From Sorghum bicolor (lineage: Eukaryota; Streptophyta; Magnoliopsida; Poales; Poaceae): 64,000 nt of DNA. Of this stretch, positions 1-11,576 are shown in pieces. Position 1 is the first letter of the stretch; each line of letters starts with the position of its first letter. The DNA lies in contig NC_012878.2 in assembly GCF_000003195.3 (NCBI RefSeq), forward strand, positions 10,156,386 through 10,220,385, given 5' to 3'. The notes below the pieces were generated by a model. It was not told the origin of the DNA. It did no database searches and saw only the letters and a list, made by a program, of their open reading frames with translations. Position numbers and translations under genes: made by a program.

Positions 1-405
1 GGAAGAGGCCGCGGGTTGGAGGCACCCCTCTCTCTCTCCTTCGCCCCACCCTCTCTCTCCCCATGGCGGCCCTAGAAGTGGCCGCGGGTTGGAGGCGCCC
101 CTCTCCCTCTCCTCCACCTCACCCTCTCCCCCATGGCGCCCCTGGAAGAGGCCACGGGTTCGCGGCGCAGGGTATCCTCCCGCTCCCTCTCCTCTGCATC
201 TCCCTCCTCCCTCCAGTGGCAGTGTGGGTCCACGGTGGCGCATAACCAGGCGGCACAGTGGGGGCATCGGGGTTGGAGCTCGATCCGACGAGGAGCCGCC
301 CGATTTGGTGATGAGAAGGCCGGATCCAGTAAGGTGGAGCTCGATCCGGCAAGGAGAAGCCCGGATCTAGTGAAGTGAAGCTTGATCCGACGAGGAGAAG
401 TCCAA
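1..405. repeat. GC-rich tandem repeats inside the CACTA end
   Basis: A unit of about 70 bp containing GGCCGCGGGTTGGAGGC and CCATGGCG recurs about three times between 1 and 165. A second unit of about 50 bp containing GAGCTCGATCCG(A/G)C(G/A)AGGAG recurs three times between about 274 and 405. Copies differ by point changes. No function is visible; such arrays are common in CACTA internal regions. Confidence 0.7.
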
Positions 406-671
406 ATGCGGTGTGCTCGTGCAGCTGCGGTGCTGGATGGCGGTGCAGATCCAGCCAGTGGAGCGATGACGTTTGGATGGGCTCAATGGGCTCTTTGATG
501 GGCTACACGGGTCTGTCGATGGATTTTTTTGTTTTTTATTTGATTAACTGAGGCGGGCAGCAAACCGCCTCGAAAAATGTCACATTAAGTGTGACCTTTA
601 ATCCAAGGCGGTTGCAAAAACCGTCTCGGTAAAGCCTTTTGCTGGCCTCGGTTAAAAATAATGTAGTAGTG
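1..671. mobile_element. Terminal part of a CACTA (En/Spm) transposon, cut by window edge
   Basis: The block ends in ATGTAGTAGTG at 661-671, which read inward on the minus strand is CACTACTACAT, the CACTA terminal form. Just inside lie repeated GCCTCGG / AACCGCCTCG words at about 555-655, typical of CACTA subterminal repeats. The rest of the element lies to the left of the window, so size and autonomy are unknown. Open frames here are low-complexity repeat translations and I do not call genes in them. Confidence 0.75.
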
Positions 672-1414
672 ATTGGTCTTCGTGGAAGACATTGGTGAGT
701 TTTTGGGTAAAGAACGAGTCTCCCTTTGTTGTGTATCTTAAGCATGTCCAGTCCCAAACGATTAGTTCTCATAAAAGAAAATAATCAAACCTTTAGTTTC
801 ACAAGAAAAGTAATTTAGCATAGGGTTTAGAAAATACTATAAGTTCAGGACCAAAAAGAGGTTCGACTTAAGTTTGACCTTACTTTTCACGTGCAACATA
901 GAATCACACACAATTTTTCAAAATGTTTTTTTTCATTATTAAATAAACATTATTAAGGAAAAAAGGAGCAGAAATGTTACGGGTATCACCTACCACGACG
1001 AGGTTCTTGTATTCACATTGACGAAGCACAAGCGGTGGAAAAAGGATCTGCAGGAAGCTAGCTGTCGAGGTACACGAGGACCTTTAATTTACGGTGGCAA
1101 TCCACGTACTTCGAGAGCTATGCTGCAACCTCCGGCGACGGCCGGCGTGACGGCAACACGAACCAACCAACGACGAAAGCAACGGCTAGCTCGCAAGATC
1201 CTGGTGCAGATGCAGACACGGCCATCGCCTGTGTCGTTGAGCCGTAGCAGTAGAGTGATGCCATTGGCCACCGTACCGGCGCATGACGATCTTTGGCACC
1301 GTCCCCATCTGATCGGGAGAACCAAGCAAGAGGATCGACCGCCATGAAAATGGGAACCGGAAGCTGCAGTGTCGTTGTGCCTTGTGGGGTCGATCGAGGC
1401 AGTCCGTTCGCTTC
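672..1414. other. Intergenic, no supported gene
   Basis: AT-rich DNA with a moderately GC-rich stretch at about 1040-1410 in which short open frames occur on both strands. None resembles a known family or has a convincing start and exon structure, so nothing is called. Confidence 0.5.
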
Positions 1415-1640
1415 GTCCAAAAACTCAAAACTTTACAAGATTCTCCATCACATCGAATCTTGCGATACATGTATAGAACATTAAATATAGATAAAGAAAT
1501 AATTAATTGTACAGTTTATCTGTAAATCATGAGACGAATCTTTTAAGCCTAGTTGCTCCATGATTGAATAATGTTTGTCAAATAAAAACGAAAGTGCTAC
1601 AGTGTTAAAATTAAAAAAAAATAGATCTAAACAAGGCATT
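1415..1640. mobile_element. MITE family A, degenerate copy
   Basis: Shares the blocks CACATCGAATCTTGC, GACGAATCTTTTAAGCC and the end CTAAACAAGGC with the better copies at 2056-2300 and 23638-23880. The left end is eroded. The family is about 240 bp with GGCCTTGTTTAG termini; a PIF/Harbinger (Tourist-like) origin is inferred from the TTA duplication at the 23638 copy. Confidence 0.6.
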
Positions 1641-2055
1641 AGCTTATTCGTCGAATTTATCAGTGATTGTCTATAGCTTATGAGTGAAGCCAACATGGCA
1701 TGGCACAGTGAAGTCTGGCGTTCTGTCTGGATCGCGTATAGGCAGGCAGGCAGTACTAGCTGCCAAACCTTTGCGCCGTGCACGCGCACAATGTCACTGT
1801 GCCACACCGTCTTGTTTGGGTCCCAATCCCAAGTCGCAACCCATGTGTAAATGTACTATTAGTCCCTCCAATTATCTATCTCGCTTGGGCAATCAGATCG
1901 CACTACCGTCATGTCATGTGGGCGCCTGGGCCGCTGATCAAACCATAGGACGGAGGGACGCCCCTAAAACGCACGCCAGAACGGCATCCGTCGTCGTCGT
2001 CGTCGTCTGCCGTGCCCATGTGTTGCTGGACACAGACACAGATTTGGCTGTCCTA

Positions 2056-2300
2056 GGGCCTTGTTTACTTCCCAAAAAATTTTGCAAAATTTTTCAGATT
2101 CCTCGTCACATCGAATTTTTAGACACATACATGAAGTATTAAATATAGACAAAAATAAAAACTAATTACACAGTTTGGTCGCAATTGACGAGACGAATCT
2201 TTTGAGCCTAGTTAGTCCATAATTGGACAATATTTGTCAAATACAAACGAAAAAGCTACAGTGTCGATTTTGCAAAATATTTTAGAACTAAACAAGGCCC
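2056..2300. mobile_element. MITE family A, near-complete copy
   Basis: Begins GGGCCTTGTTTACTTCCC and ends AACTAAACAAGGCCC, giving an inverted-repeat pair of about 15 bp around a 245-bp AT-rich body. It is flanked by TA on both sides. It carries no coding capacity. Confidence 0.8.
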
Positions 2301-2896
2301 TATTTTTGTGTAGATCATGAGCTCATGTGCCGCCGTCTCTTTTCCCTGTTGCATGCTCAAGTGGTAGGGAGATGGCAGAATGTGCGTGCACTACATCTAC
2401 ATTCCCGATCTAGATCACCGGACTCATTCATGCTCTCATGCATGTACTACTACGTACGTACCCCCTTACCCCCCCCCCCCCCAAAAAAAAAAATAGTGCT
2501 ACGCCAGAAAAATGCAATTGGATCGAAGGACCAGGCAGACATGCGATCCAAGGCACCCATGGCGACCACATCTGTCTTGTCGTTACCAAAACTGCAAAAG
2601 ACTTTTTTAAATTCGAAATGGAATGCTCACATTATACTACATTCGTAGTGGTAGGTAGGTAGATACATACATACTTGGCTCCATACATACAAAACATACG
2701 TATACATACCAAACTGCTCCCTACGGAGCGTTGCTGCCTGCCACTGCCACCCTTAAACCCCACGCCCCGCTCCGGCGCCCGGCCGGAGCTGAGCCCGACC
2801 TCGCCGCCGCCGCCAGACGTGCCGCCTCCCTCGTGTGCGACAAGCAGGCCGCCCAAGTGTGGTACGCTCTCGCTGACGCTGACACGGACCTCTCAC
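2301..2896. other. 3' flank of the DUF641 gene with homopolymer tracts
   Basis: Contains a C-tract followed by an A-tract near 2468-2493 and TACATAC-rich DNA at 2655-2710. The part next to 2897 is presumably the 3' UTR of the minus-strand DUF641 gene. No separate gene is visible. Confidence 0.45.
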
Positions 2897-4432
2897 TCAA
2901 GGTCGGTGCTCCGGCGTGTGGTGGGAAAGGTAGACCCGGCATTGTATCACCGTCCGCCCGAGCTTGAACCCCGGCACCACGGTGAACCCGACGGCGACGT
3001 CGTGCCCGCTCGGCGCCGGCGTCGTCCCGCCGCCGTCCGCGTCGCTGACGCTCTCCATGAACACCTCCGAGAACCGGTCCCCGGGGCGCGCCTGGAACAC
3101 GGACGCGGCGCCGTCGAACGCCCAGAACAGGCAGTGCAGCAGCCACACGCGCCGCGCCATCTCCGCGAACTCGCCGACCCACGCGGCGCGCGGGGCCGCC
3201 GCCGCCGCCGAGGACCCGCGCCCGAAGAAGGCCGCCTCCATCCGCTCGTGCACCACGGACACGTACCTGTCGCGCATGAACTCGCGGAGCGCGCCCCACT
3301 GCCGCAGCGCGTCGCCGCTACCGTCGTTGTCGTCCTGGACTAAAAATAGCTCCGCCGCGGCTGGCACGGACTTGGCCTCCGCGAACTCCTCGAAGAAGCG
3401 GCGGCGGTCGTGGGAGGAGCCCCGCCCGTGGAGGGAGCTCAGGCCCAGGTCCTTGCGGTGGAACCCCGCGAACATCTTGAGCGCCACGTACGACTCGAGC
3501 GCGAACCTGGCGTCGCCCGCCGGGTCCCGCAGCCTGGCGCCCGGGTGCACGGCGGCCGCGGCCGCCGCCGCGGGATCCCAGCCGGCGGCCCGCATCGCGT
3601 CGTGCATTGCCCTGGCGAAGGCGCGGACGGACTTGACGGCGTGCCGCAGCGCGGTGAGGAAGTGGGTGGCGTTGAGGCCGGAGAGGTGGAGGTCGTCCAG
3701 CGCCGCCAGGGTGCGGGTGCGGGCGCGGTCCTCCAGGGACCGCGCGGCGCGGAGCTCGTCGGCCAGCGCGGCGCGCGCGCGGTCGGCCTCGGCGTCCCGC
3801 GCGCGGAGCTCCGCCTCCAGCTTGCGCGCCGTGATCTCGTAGGTCCGGAGCAGGTGCCGCTGCTCGTCGGCGTGCGCGGCGAGCGCGAGCGCGGACGCGC
3901 CGGTCCTGGCCGCGGTGGCGGCAGGGTCCCTGGTGTACCGCCGCTTGAGGGACGACAGCTTGGTGAGCTCCGCCACCAGGCCGGCGTCGGCCGCCTGGAT
4001 GGAGTCCGCGTCGTAGGGGTGCTGCGCCAGCTGCAGCTGCGCGTAGGCCGCCTTCACCGCGGACGCCCGAGCGAATAGCGTCGCCACGAACGCGTGCTTC
4101 GCGGCGTCCAGCGCCAGCGCCGGTGCTGGAGCAGGCTCCGGCGAAGGCTGCGTCTGCGGCGGCGCCTTCTTCTCCGTGGCATTCTTGAAGAAGGCGTCCA
4201 GGGTGTAGGCAGCAGCCAGGTTGCCGGACAGCTTGAGCTTGCTGAGCGAGTTGATGGAGCTGTCAAGCGAGTCGTCGAAGTCGTCGTCCCCGGCGACGGA
4301 GTACGCCATCCCCACCCCCATCCCCATCCCGGCCCCAGCCGGCGAGCTCTTGCGGCGGAGCAGCCTGGCCAGCCTCCGCGCGATGCGCCCCGGCCTCTGC
4401 TGCGGCGCGGGAGCCGGTGCAATCGTCTCCAT
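2897..4432 (-). CDS. DUF641 family protein, GIL1/IRK-interacting-protein-like
   Basis: A single exon of 511 codons. Members of this plant family include Arabidopsis GRAVITROPIC IN THE LIGHT 1, which acts in light control of gravitropism, and IRKI, a partner of the receptor kinase IRK; which is the closer relative cannot be settled here. The DUF641 block is seen at about residues 112-235, starting with HAFVATLFARASAVKAAYAQ, followed by QHPYD and the AAD..LV.EL.KL.SLK pattern. A charged helical, probably coiled-coil stretch spans about 188-236. The C-terminal region carries the conserved GFTVVPGFKLG near residue 485. Residues 90-110 are a Pro/Ala-rich linker. The ATG at 4430-4432 is the first in frame and the basic N-terminus (RIARRLARLLRRK) is typical of the family. 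Codon use is extremely GC-rich, normal for grass single-exon genes; long plus-strand frames here are antisense shadows. Probably cytoplasmic or plasma-membrane associated (inference). Confidence 0.9.
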   Translation of the reverse strand: METIAPAPAPQQRPGRIARRLARLLRRKSSPAGAGMGMGVGMAYSVAGDDDFDDSLDSSINSLSKLKLSGNLAAAYTLDAFFKNATEKKAPPQTQPSPEPAPAPALALDAAKHAFVATLFARASAVKAAYAQLQLAQHPYDADSIQAADAGLVAELTKLSSLKRRYTRDPAATAARTGASALALAAHADEQRHLLRTYEITARKLEAELRARDAEADRARAALADELRAARSLEDRARTRTLAALDDLHLSGLNATHFLTALRHAVKSVRAFARAMHDAMRAAGWDPAAAAAAAVHPGARLRDPAGDARFALESYVALKMFAGFHRKDLGLSSLHGRGSSHDRRRFFEEFAEAKSVPAAAELFLVQDDNDGSGDALRQWGALREFMRDRYVSVVHERMEAAFFGRGSSAAAAAPRAAWVGEFAEMARRVWLLHCLFWAFDGAASVFQARPGDRFSEVFMESVSDADGGGTTPAPSGHDVAVGFTVVPGFKLGRTVIQCRVYLSHHTPEHRP

Positions 4433-6075
4433 TGCTCTCTGCTAGCTCACAGAGCGAGCTCTCTTGTTGCGCTACTGCCACAGCTGAGCCTCTTGTGGAG
4501 TTTCCTGTTTGGCCTCGTGGAGGGAATGGGGGATAAGATAATTAGGCGGTGGTGGTATGCAGATGCAGGCAGGGTGTGGTACGGTAATATTATACCAGAT
4601 TAATTAGTTGAATAATTAAGGATGCTGTCGTGGACGAATAATCAAGTGGTCTGCCTGAGGGTACGGATGGGGAGGGAGGTGATTTACGGTTGTTTAATTA
4701 ATAGCGGGGTTTTGCTTAGGAGGGAGGCACACCACCGGCATGATTATTCCCACCGGCTCATTTTGAGCTTTTACAGAACATTGGATTCGGATTCCTGATC
4801 TGATGGATGCGTAGAGAGAGAGAAACAAAACCTGGAATTTTTAAGGTTTCAAGTATCCTTTCACAATAACAAGGAAGCAACTGGGAAATCAATGCTACAA
4901 CATATGTTATTATATATTATATAGGCCCAAGTTGCACTCAGTTTTGTATAAGGAATCCAATGAAGAATGTGTTCTTTTTTCCTGTATGATGAATGCATGT
5001 TTATTTGGAATAATGGGGTGGATTCCTGATAAAAATGTCGTCAAATAATGAATCTAAGTTTAAACAAATAGGACCATTTCCTGAAAAGTATTGCTGAACT
5101 AGTATTGCAAAACAAGACGTAACACAAATTATAAAATCCCAAGACAAGTTATATCCCCTCCACATTTGCCGATGCAGAGGCCTCACCTCAATATTTCCAG
5201 ACATTTCCTAACGTTCAGAAACCGAAAAGGAAACCTTTTTCCCAACATAAAAGTCAAGTGAGCAGTAGGCAGTACAGAGAGTACTGACCCCCACAACATC
5301 CAACAGTTAAACGGCTGGAATCATAGGCAGGCAACCAATGGAGCGGGCCGCATTCATTCGAAATGATTCGAAATCAATGACCCAGGCCCACCTGTTAGCC
5401 GCGGCCGACGTGCCATACGAATTGCAAAGACCCAAAGAGGTCTCGTGTCTTCTTCCACACCGCGTCATTACTCGCACGCACCAACAGCCATGGATTTGGC
5501 ATCCAACTCGGAAATGGCGTTAAGCCACGTGGCCACGAGGAAATAGCGTTAAGACTCACAAGTTCCCTCCTAGCCTGCTAGACAATCACTCTCAGGCGTT
5601 GGATTCATCGGTCCAAGGATTGTTTTCATGTTCATATATTTACCTTAACCATTAACTCATCCTAAACATATGGGCTAATGTTTAGAATAGGTTGATGGCT
5701 GAGGTAAATACATAGACATCGAGTCAAGCCTTATGACACAAATGTTTGTGCGGCTATTTCTTGATCTGCATGGGATGTCATCACCTTAAGGCAGAAATGT
5801 TTGGCATTGTTTAATATTTTTTTGAGACTTTCAACACTATTTCTAGGGACGGTTGACTAAGTCAACTAGTCAGTTGCAAGAACTATATGTGAAAATTCCT
5901 TATTTCTACAATCACTAGCGTACTAGTAGTTTAGAAAACGAGTAAAGTACATGGCCAATCCTCGGGTGTGTCATCCTCGTATCTAACTAAGAAAATGTGT
6001 TATTTTGGTCTTTATTGGATCTCATATTCATCCAAACGAGTATGAATCCATCCTGACGTATCAAGATAAGACTTG
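4433..6075. other. Upstream region of the DUF641 gene and intergenic DNA
   Basis: The first few hundred bases should hold the 5' UTR and promoter of the minus-strand gene, but I see no clear TATA box at a convincing distance. The remainder is AT-rich with no coding signal that I can support. Confidence 0.4.
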
Positions 6076-6135
6076 ATTGTTTAGGTAAGTTTCAGTAGGG
6101 GTTTCATCAGGATGTCATGCACATTTATTAGAGCG

Positions 6136-8032
6136 TGAAAGGTCCTAATATGGCTAGAGGGGGTGAATAGCCTATTTAAAAATTCTACAAACTCACTAGA
6201 GCAAGAGGTTAGTAAATAACAAAGAGAAGCTTTTTGCTCTAGCTCTAATGGGGTGTTTGCAAGCCACATATCCAACAATTCTAGTTGATATAATCACTAG
6301 GCACACAAGAGCTATGTCACTACTTACACTAGAAGGCTACCTAAAGTGTCTATACAAGTAAGTAAGCTACTCTAGTTTGCGGGAATGTAAAGAGATGGTT
6401 TGAACTTTATACCGCCGCGTAGAGGGGATGAACCAATCAATAAAATGAAGTCCAATCACCGGGAGAAATCCAATGAACAATCACAATGGAGACACACGAT
6501 ATTTCTCCCGAGGTTCACGTGCTTGCCGGCACGCTACGTCCCCGTTGTGTCGACCAACACTTGGTGGTTCGGTGGCTAAGAGGTGTAGCACGAACCTCGT
6601 CCCCACTAGGACACCACAAGAACCCACCCACAAGTGAGGTAGCTCAATGACACGAGCAATCCACTAACGTTGCCTTTGGCTCTCCGCCGAGGTAGACACA
6701 AACCTCTCACAATCACCGGGAGATGGCCACGAACAATCACCAACTCGTGCCAAAACTCCTCCGCTGCTCCAAGCCGTCTAGGTGGCGGCAACCACCAAGA
6801 GTAACAAGAAAACCGCAGCTAGAACGATCCCCAAGTGCCACTAGATGCAATCACTCAAGCAAATGCACTTGGAATCACTCCCAATCTCACAAAGATGTAT
6901 AATCTATGAAGGAGATGAGTGGGAGGAGTTTGCTTAGGCTCACAAGGATGTCAAGTATGTTAGAATGCCAAGAGTGTGAGCCTCAAGCCGGCCAAACACG
7001 TATTTATAGCCCCTCAAACAAATAGAGCCGTTGGCTCTTTCACTGGGCAAAACACGGGGTCACCGGACGCTCTTAAAGGGGCACCGGACGCTCAACACCA
7101 GCGTCCGGTGCTCAAACGTCAGCCGCGTGTCAGAGTCTAACGGTAACCTGCAGAGCACCGGATGCTGAGCAAGTTAGCACCGGACGCACCGGACTCATGC
7201 GCAGAGAGCTCCGCAAACTTGCAGGGTCACCGGACGCACCCTTAGCATCCGGTGCTCACCGGACCCATGCGCAGAGAGGGACGCAAAACGCCCGCACACC
7301 GGACGCGCACCACCGGACGCTCAAGCCAGCGTCCGGTGCGTATCGTCCGGTGCCTTACCCTAACTGGGCCAGGCAGCCTGCACACCGGACGCTCAGACAC
7401 AGCGTCCGGTGCCTCTGAGCCAGCGTCCGGTGAGTGTTCCTCAGCGAGAAATACTCCCGCGACTTCTCCAAATTTCCCACCGGCGCAATAGAAAATATGC
7501 ACTTCATTTTCTCGAAAAGCGCCGAATCCCGCCGAGCTCCTCTCTCTACCCTTCAAACTCCACCTCCTTCTCAAAGTGTGCCAACACCACAAAGTGTGTA
7601 CCAACAAGTGCACGTGTGTTAGCATTTTCACAAACATTTTCTTCGAAGGAGTTAAGTTAGCTTACTAGGTTCTAAATGCATGCACATGAATAATGACACC
7701 TAGTGGCACTTGATAACCACTTAGCCAAAGAATTCCCCTCTTTATAGTACGGCTATTTATCCTAAATGTGATCACACCCTCTATGGTGTCTTGATCACCA
7801 TAACCAAAACCCTAAGCAATACCTTTGCCTTGATCTCCATAGGGTTTTATTTTTCTCTTTCTTCTTTTCCAAGTTGAGCACTTGATCATCTTGTGGTCAT
7901 CACCATCATCACCATGATCATCACTTGCTGCATCACTTGGCATGTACCAACCTCATTAAGTCTACACACACTTAGTATAGAGGTTAGTACTTAGGGTTTC
8001 ATCAATTATCCAAAACGAAACTAGGGCTTTCA
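6136..8032. mobile_element. Solo LTR, copy 1 (1897 bp)
   Basis: Starts TGAAAGGTCCTAAT and ends ACTAGGGCTTTCA, so it has TG...CA ends, and is flanked on both sides by the 5-bp duplication GAGCG (6131-6135 and 8033-8037). It has no internal gag or pol and no second LTR, which identifies a solo LTR left by recombination between the two LTRs of a retrotransposon. Its edges and interior match, in opposite orientation, the element at 13676-15628. The superfamily cannot be named from the LTR alone. Confidence 0.85.
7060..7440. repeat. Clustered CACCGGACGC / GCGTCCGGTG units in the LTR
   Basis: About a dozen copies of ACCGGACGC or its complement GCGTCCGGT occur in 380 bp, often as inverted pairs only 5-15 bp apart. 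The cluster is much richer in CG and CCGG than the flanks. Related units recur at 12330-12440 and, mutated, at 14340-14700. Confidence 0.8.
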
Positions 8033-8355
8033 GAGCGTCATGTCAGTAAAATTGCACTTTTTGCATGAAACAAAGAGGAGAGAGAAGAAAGTAGTTTCAC
8101 CATGGTGAAACTCCGCGGACATTGTTTTCCACGCGGTGAAATGGGATGAAATCCCCACTGAGGGCTAAATCGTTTCATCATCTTGCATGTGATCCAATCA
8201 TTTTGCAGTAATTAAATGCTTTGCCCAGCCTAGGAAACGTCAAGATAAAACTCATGCATTGTGGAGGTTGTTTCATTATTCGTTTCATTGATGCCTTGTC
8301 AGCAGATTTGTTTTGGAAACAGTGCATTGAAACGAGCCACTGAGACTGGCCTTAA

Positions 8356-9712
8356 CACAACATTAGCAGGTGGTGGCATGCCCCGTGGCCCCGCATGGCA
8401 GCAATAGCGTGCGACTGGCGTTGTGTGTGTTCGTCTGCTACCGACACGATGGCATGGCCCATGGCCCACCTGCTTTCCTGCCTAAAGGGGCAACCAAGGG
8501 CATGATCATCGGTGCGCGCTCGCGGTTCGCCTACCCCCAACGTGATACTGTGGCCCCTGCGCTGACCTATTCGGTGTGGCAGCAACGACGCAAGGAGTAG
8601 CATGGGGTGGAGTTCATCATCATGGGCTCGCCAGTGTTGAGCTTGGTGCATCGGCTTCCCTGGTGCGAGAAGCAGCTGCGTCGCGCACAGGGAGTAGCTC
8701 GCCACCACTGTCTTGCCAATGCCAAGGTTAGTGTTGCGGCTTCCCCAGCGTGATTGCGCGGCATGGGGAGCAGTGCAAGGCAAAGCTTGTCGACGCAGGC
8801 TCGCTGGTGCCAAGCTCGATGGGATGGTTTCCCGAGGACAAGCAACGATGCAACATTTGGCATGGCGGCGAGCACCACATAGACGAGCAACCACTGCCAT
8901 CGGCACGCGAGCAAGCCTCCACTACTAGAGCTACATGGGGCGAATAGCTGCGCGCTAGCGAGTTGACCATGGCCATAAGAGATAGAGCTTGACATGTGGG
9001 GACCAAACCCGTTTGGATAGATATGAGACCCAACTAGAATTTAAGTACCAAACTGATACACTTTATGACTTGGAGGGATCGGATGACACAAACCCCACGA
9101 ATTCGAGGACTGGCTATGAACTTTAGTCTTTTGAAAATAGTCCCTAAAAATTGATTTTGACCATGTCTAAAAATAGTCTATATGGCCGTGGGAGGGAGCT
9201 CTATCTAGGAAATTCGAACCACAACGATCGACAATACATTGTCAAATATCTCCAACCAAAAAATATTGGTGGTGTGATCTTTATTTTCCATAATGATATT
9301 TTAGCGTAGTCACTCACCTATCTTCTTTTCCATCCCCCATCAATATAATCCCGGAACCTAAAAAAAGAGAATGCTTATAATAAGGCCGAAGACATGAGAA
9401 AAAGTACAATAAGGTAGAAGCAAGATAGGGACTCTTTGGCTTTTGTACATGACCAGCACCTAACAAAGGGAACAATGTTGACAGCCAGTTTTAAGCTTTG
9501 GAACCTTCTTAATCGATCTATGTGTTAGGTCTACCATACACCCCATAGGAAATGAGGAAAGCTTGCTGTTTGCCTCCATTTCCGTGAAGTGTCTCAGTTT
9601 GTTTGATTACGCAATGCTCCTACTTGAAGAGCTAAGCTAGTGTAGGTCGACATCTCCTGTTGAAGCTTGTATAGGCATTGTTTCATTGTTCGGATAGCAT
9701 ACTAAAGACTAA
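8356..9712. other. Intergenic; GC-rich stretch of unknown origin, then AT-rich DNA
   Basis: About 8360-8990 is GC-richer and open in several frames on both strands, but no frame shows a recognisable domain, the frames overlap one another, and repeated words (GGCATGG, TGGTGC) suggest decayed transposon DNA. About 9000-9710 is AT-rich with no feature that I recognise. Confidence 0.4.
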
Positions 9713-9947
9713 GGTCTGGTTTAGATCCAAAAAGTTTTTGGATTTTAACACAATAGTTTGTATTTGGCAACTATTGTCCAACCGTGGACTAACTAGATTC
9801 AAAAAATTCATCTCGCAAATTACAGATAAACTATGCAATTAATTATATTTTTATCTATATTTAGTGCTCCATGCATATGCCGCAAGATTCGATGTGACGG
9901 GAAATCTTGAAAAGTTTTTGGATTTTGGAGGTAACTAAAAAAGGCCC
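9713..9947. mobile_element. MITE family A copy
   Basis: Runs from GGTCTGGTTTAGATCC to TAACTAAAAAAGGCCC and contains the family blocks TCTCGCAAATTACAG, TATATTTAGTGCTCCATGCA and GATTCGATGTGACGG. The termini have diverged. No coding capacity. Confidence 0.75.
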
Positions 9948-11022
9948 AAAACATCATTTCTCTTGCTAATATATGCTAATAGAGAATGGTAAATTTGTAC
10001 AACACACTCGAGCGTTTCTCTCCCTCTCATTCTTCCCCATCTCCGACCTCTCCCCCCTCTTCTTCTCCATCTCCAGCCTCTTTCTCCTCGTTTTCTCCAA
10101 CTCTAGCAAGTTTCGAAGAGGCTCAGGGAAGCAGACCGGCCAAACAAGTGGGATGGCGGGAGAGTAGCATTAGGGTTCTGGCGACGAAATAGACGACCAG
10201 GCTAAGTCGGGGCAGAGGTTCCCATGGCCATAGGCTATGGCCCCCACTTAAGTTCTATCTAAACATGCATGACATCCACATCATCTCCAACTAATTATCC
10301 ATATCATCTCTCACTAATGGCCATATTACTAACTACCCACACAATCAATCACTAATAGCCATGTGATTTGACTAATTTAGAACATCTTAATACAAACTAT
10401 CTACGTCATTTTCACTGAGCGCAATGATTATATTTATAATAAGAAACATAGAAGACATCTATATATTACTATTGTTTTCGTTTTGTTATTTTATAATTTG
10501 ATCTAATTCTGTTATTTTTTGTTGTTATATCCTTTTATTGCCTAGCCAATCTAATAAGAACGGATGCAAGAACTCTAGGTTTAACTACAATTCTATTTGT
10601 AAGAGTCTCGCGACAACACGTGAATCCTAGAAGTTCTTATAGAAGTCCATTGCATGACTCATAGTTTCCGATTTTCCTCCTACTTTAGCTCCTTCTGACT
10701 ACACGGACGTTATGCTCTTCCTTCTCCTTCCATGAGCAAAGTGGTGGAAAATTATGTATTGCATCCTGTTCCTGTCCAAGTGCCATTTTAATTTGACCGG
10801 ACTTTCTATTTCAAGTAATTTTTTTTCACCTGAAAAACAAACACAGCTCTTGCTGTCAAGATATGGCGCACGAAACGCGCACATATAGCAGCAGGCAGAA
10901 ACGACCCTCGGTTTGAGGCATCTCTTTCTCCTGCTTCCGTAGTGCCTACCTTGCTGTTGCTGTGGCGACTGCAGAAACGCAGAGAACGACAAAAAATCAT
11001 GTGCAATGCCAGATCTTCCCAG

Positions 11023-11082
<60 letters not shown>

Positions 11083-11377
11083 TCTCTCTCTCTCTCTCGT
11101 GTTACCTTGTCTCACAGCCCCACCCCAGGGCGTGCTGCATGCATGCCATTGCCATGCATCATCATAAAGTAAAACTAAAAAAACAATTATCAGCATGCTG
11201 CACGTATGCCATGAGAACACAAGTATGCAGATAGCAGAAGCAGGATCGTGTTTATTATGGTTCATGTTCATCGTCTCTATTCATCTGCAGTGCGGCGTCG
11301 CTGGTCTTACTATTACTTCCCATGTTCTTGTGTTCATAATTACAAGGAATCACCACCGACGATGCGGGTATATAAGA
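9948..11377. other. Intergenic with pyrimidine-rich tracts
   Basis: Contains a CT-rich stretch at about 10015-10100 and the TC microsatellite at 11025-11098. The Arg/Glu and Ser/Leu repeat frames across the microsatellite are artefacts of that repeat. No gene is supported. Confidence 0.45.
11025..11098. repeat. (TC)n microsatellite
   Basis: A run of about 37 TC dinucleotides, with one interruption (CCC) near 11078-11080. Such tracts are often length-polymorphic. Confidence 0.95.
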
Positions 11378-11576
11378 GTGTGTTTGGTTTGAGGTGTTAA
11401 AGTTTAACCGATACTATAATATTTTTATTTTATTTGTCAATTAGTGTTTAATCATAGACTAATTAGGCTCAAAAGATTCGTCTCGCAAATTATTCTTTAG
11501 TTGTGTTTTAAGTTTATAAATAGTCTATATTTAATACTCCATGCATGCATCCAAATATTCAATGTGATAAGAGTTA
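11378..11576. mobile_element. MITE family B, left part (split)
   Basis: Starts GTGTGTTTGGTTTGAGG and runs through GATTCGTCTCGCAAATTA and CTATATTTAATACTCCATGC, matching the intact family B copy at 21371-21600. It stops at the left end of the 11577-16539 element. The expected right end (CCTCAACCAAACAACC) appears at about 16546-16570, so the larger element seems to have inserted into this MITE. Confidence 0.65.

Larger units (their letters stand above)
6076..8355. mobile_element. MITE split by a solo LTR
   Basis: The left piece (about 6076-6135) begins near GTTTCAGTAGGGGTTTCAT and the right piece (8038-8355) ends in GAAACGAGCCACTGAGAC. Read inward these are imperfect inverted repeats (GTTTCAGTAGGGGTTTCA against GTCTCAGTGGCTCGTTTCA). 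Removing the LTR at 6136-8032 and one GAGCG copy rejoins a MITE of about 380 bp. The right piece also holds the palindrome TTTCACCATGGTGAAA. Boundaries are approximate. Confidence 0.55.

Noticed and set aside
2675..4603. Several long plus-strand open frames (for example 2964-3842 and 3410-4078)
   Set aside because: They are antisense to the DUF641 gene; very GC-rich coding DNA leaves several frames open and their translations are Arg/Ala/Gly-rich with no domain.
7242..7660. Overlapping open frames on both strands
   Set aside because: They lie inside the solo LTR and translate the CACCGGACGC repeat units.
8352..9033. Overlapping frames of 65-184 codons on both strands
   Set aside because: No domain, no splice pattern and competing frames; GC-rich non-coding DNA explains them.
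10699..11271. 190-codon minus-strand frame with an Arg/Glu repeat
   Set aside because: The core is the translation of the (TC)n microsatellite and the flanks have no recognised domain.
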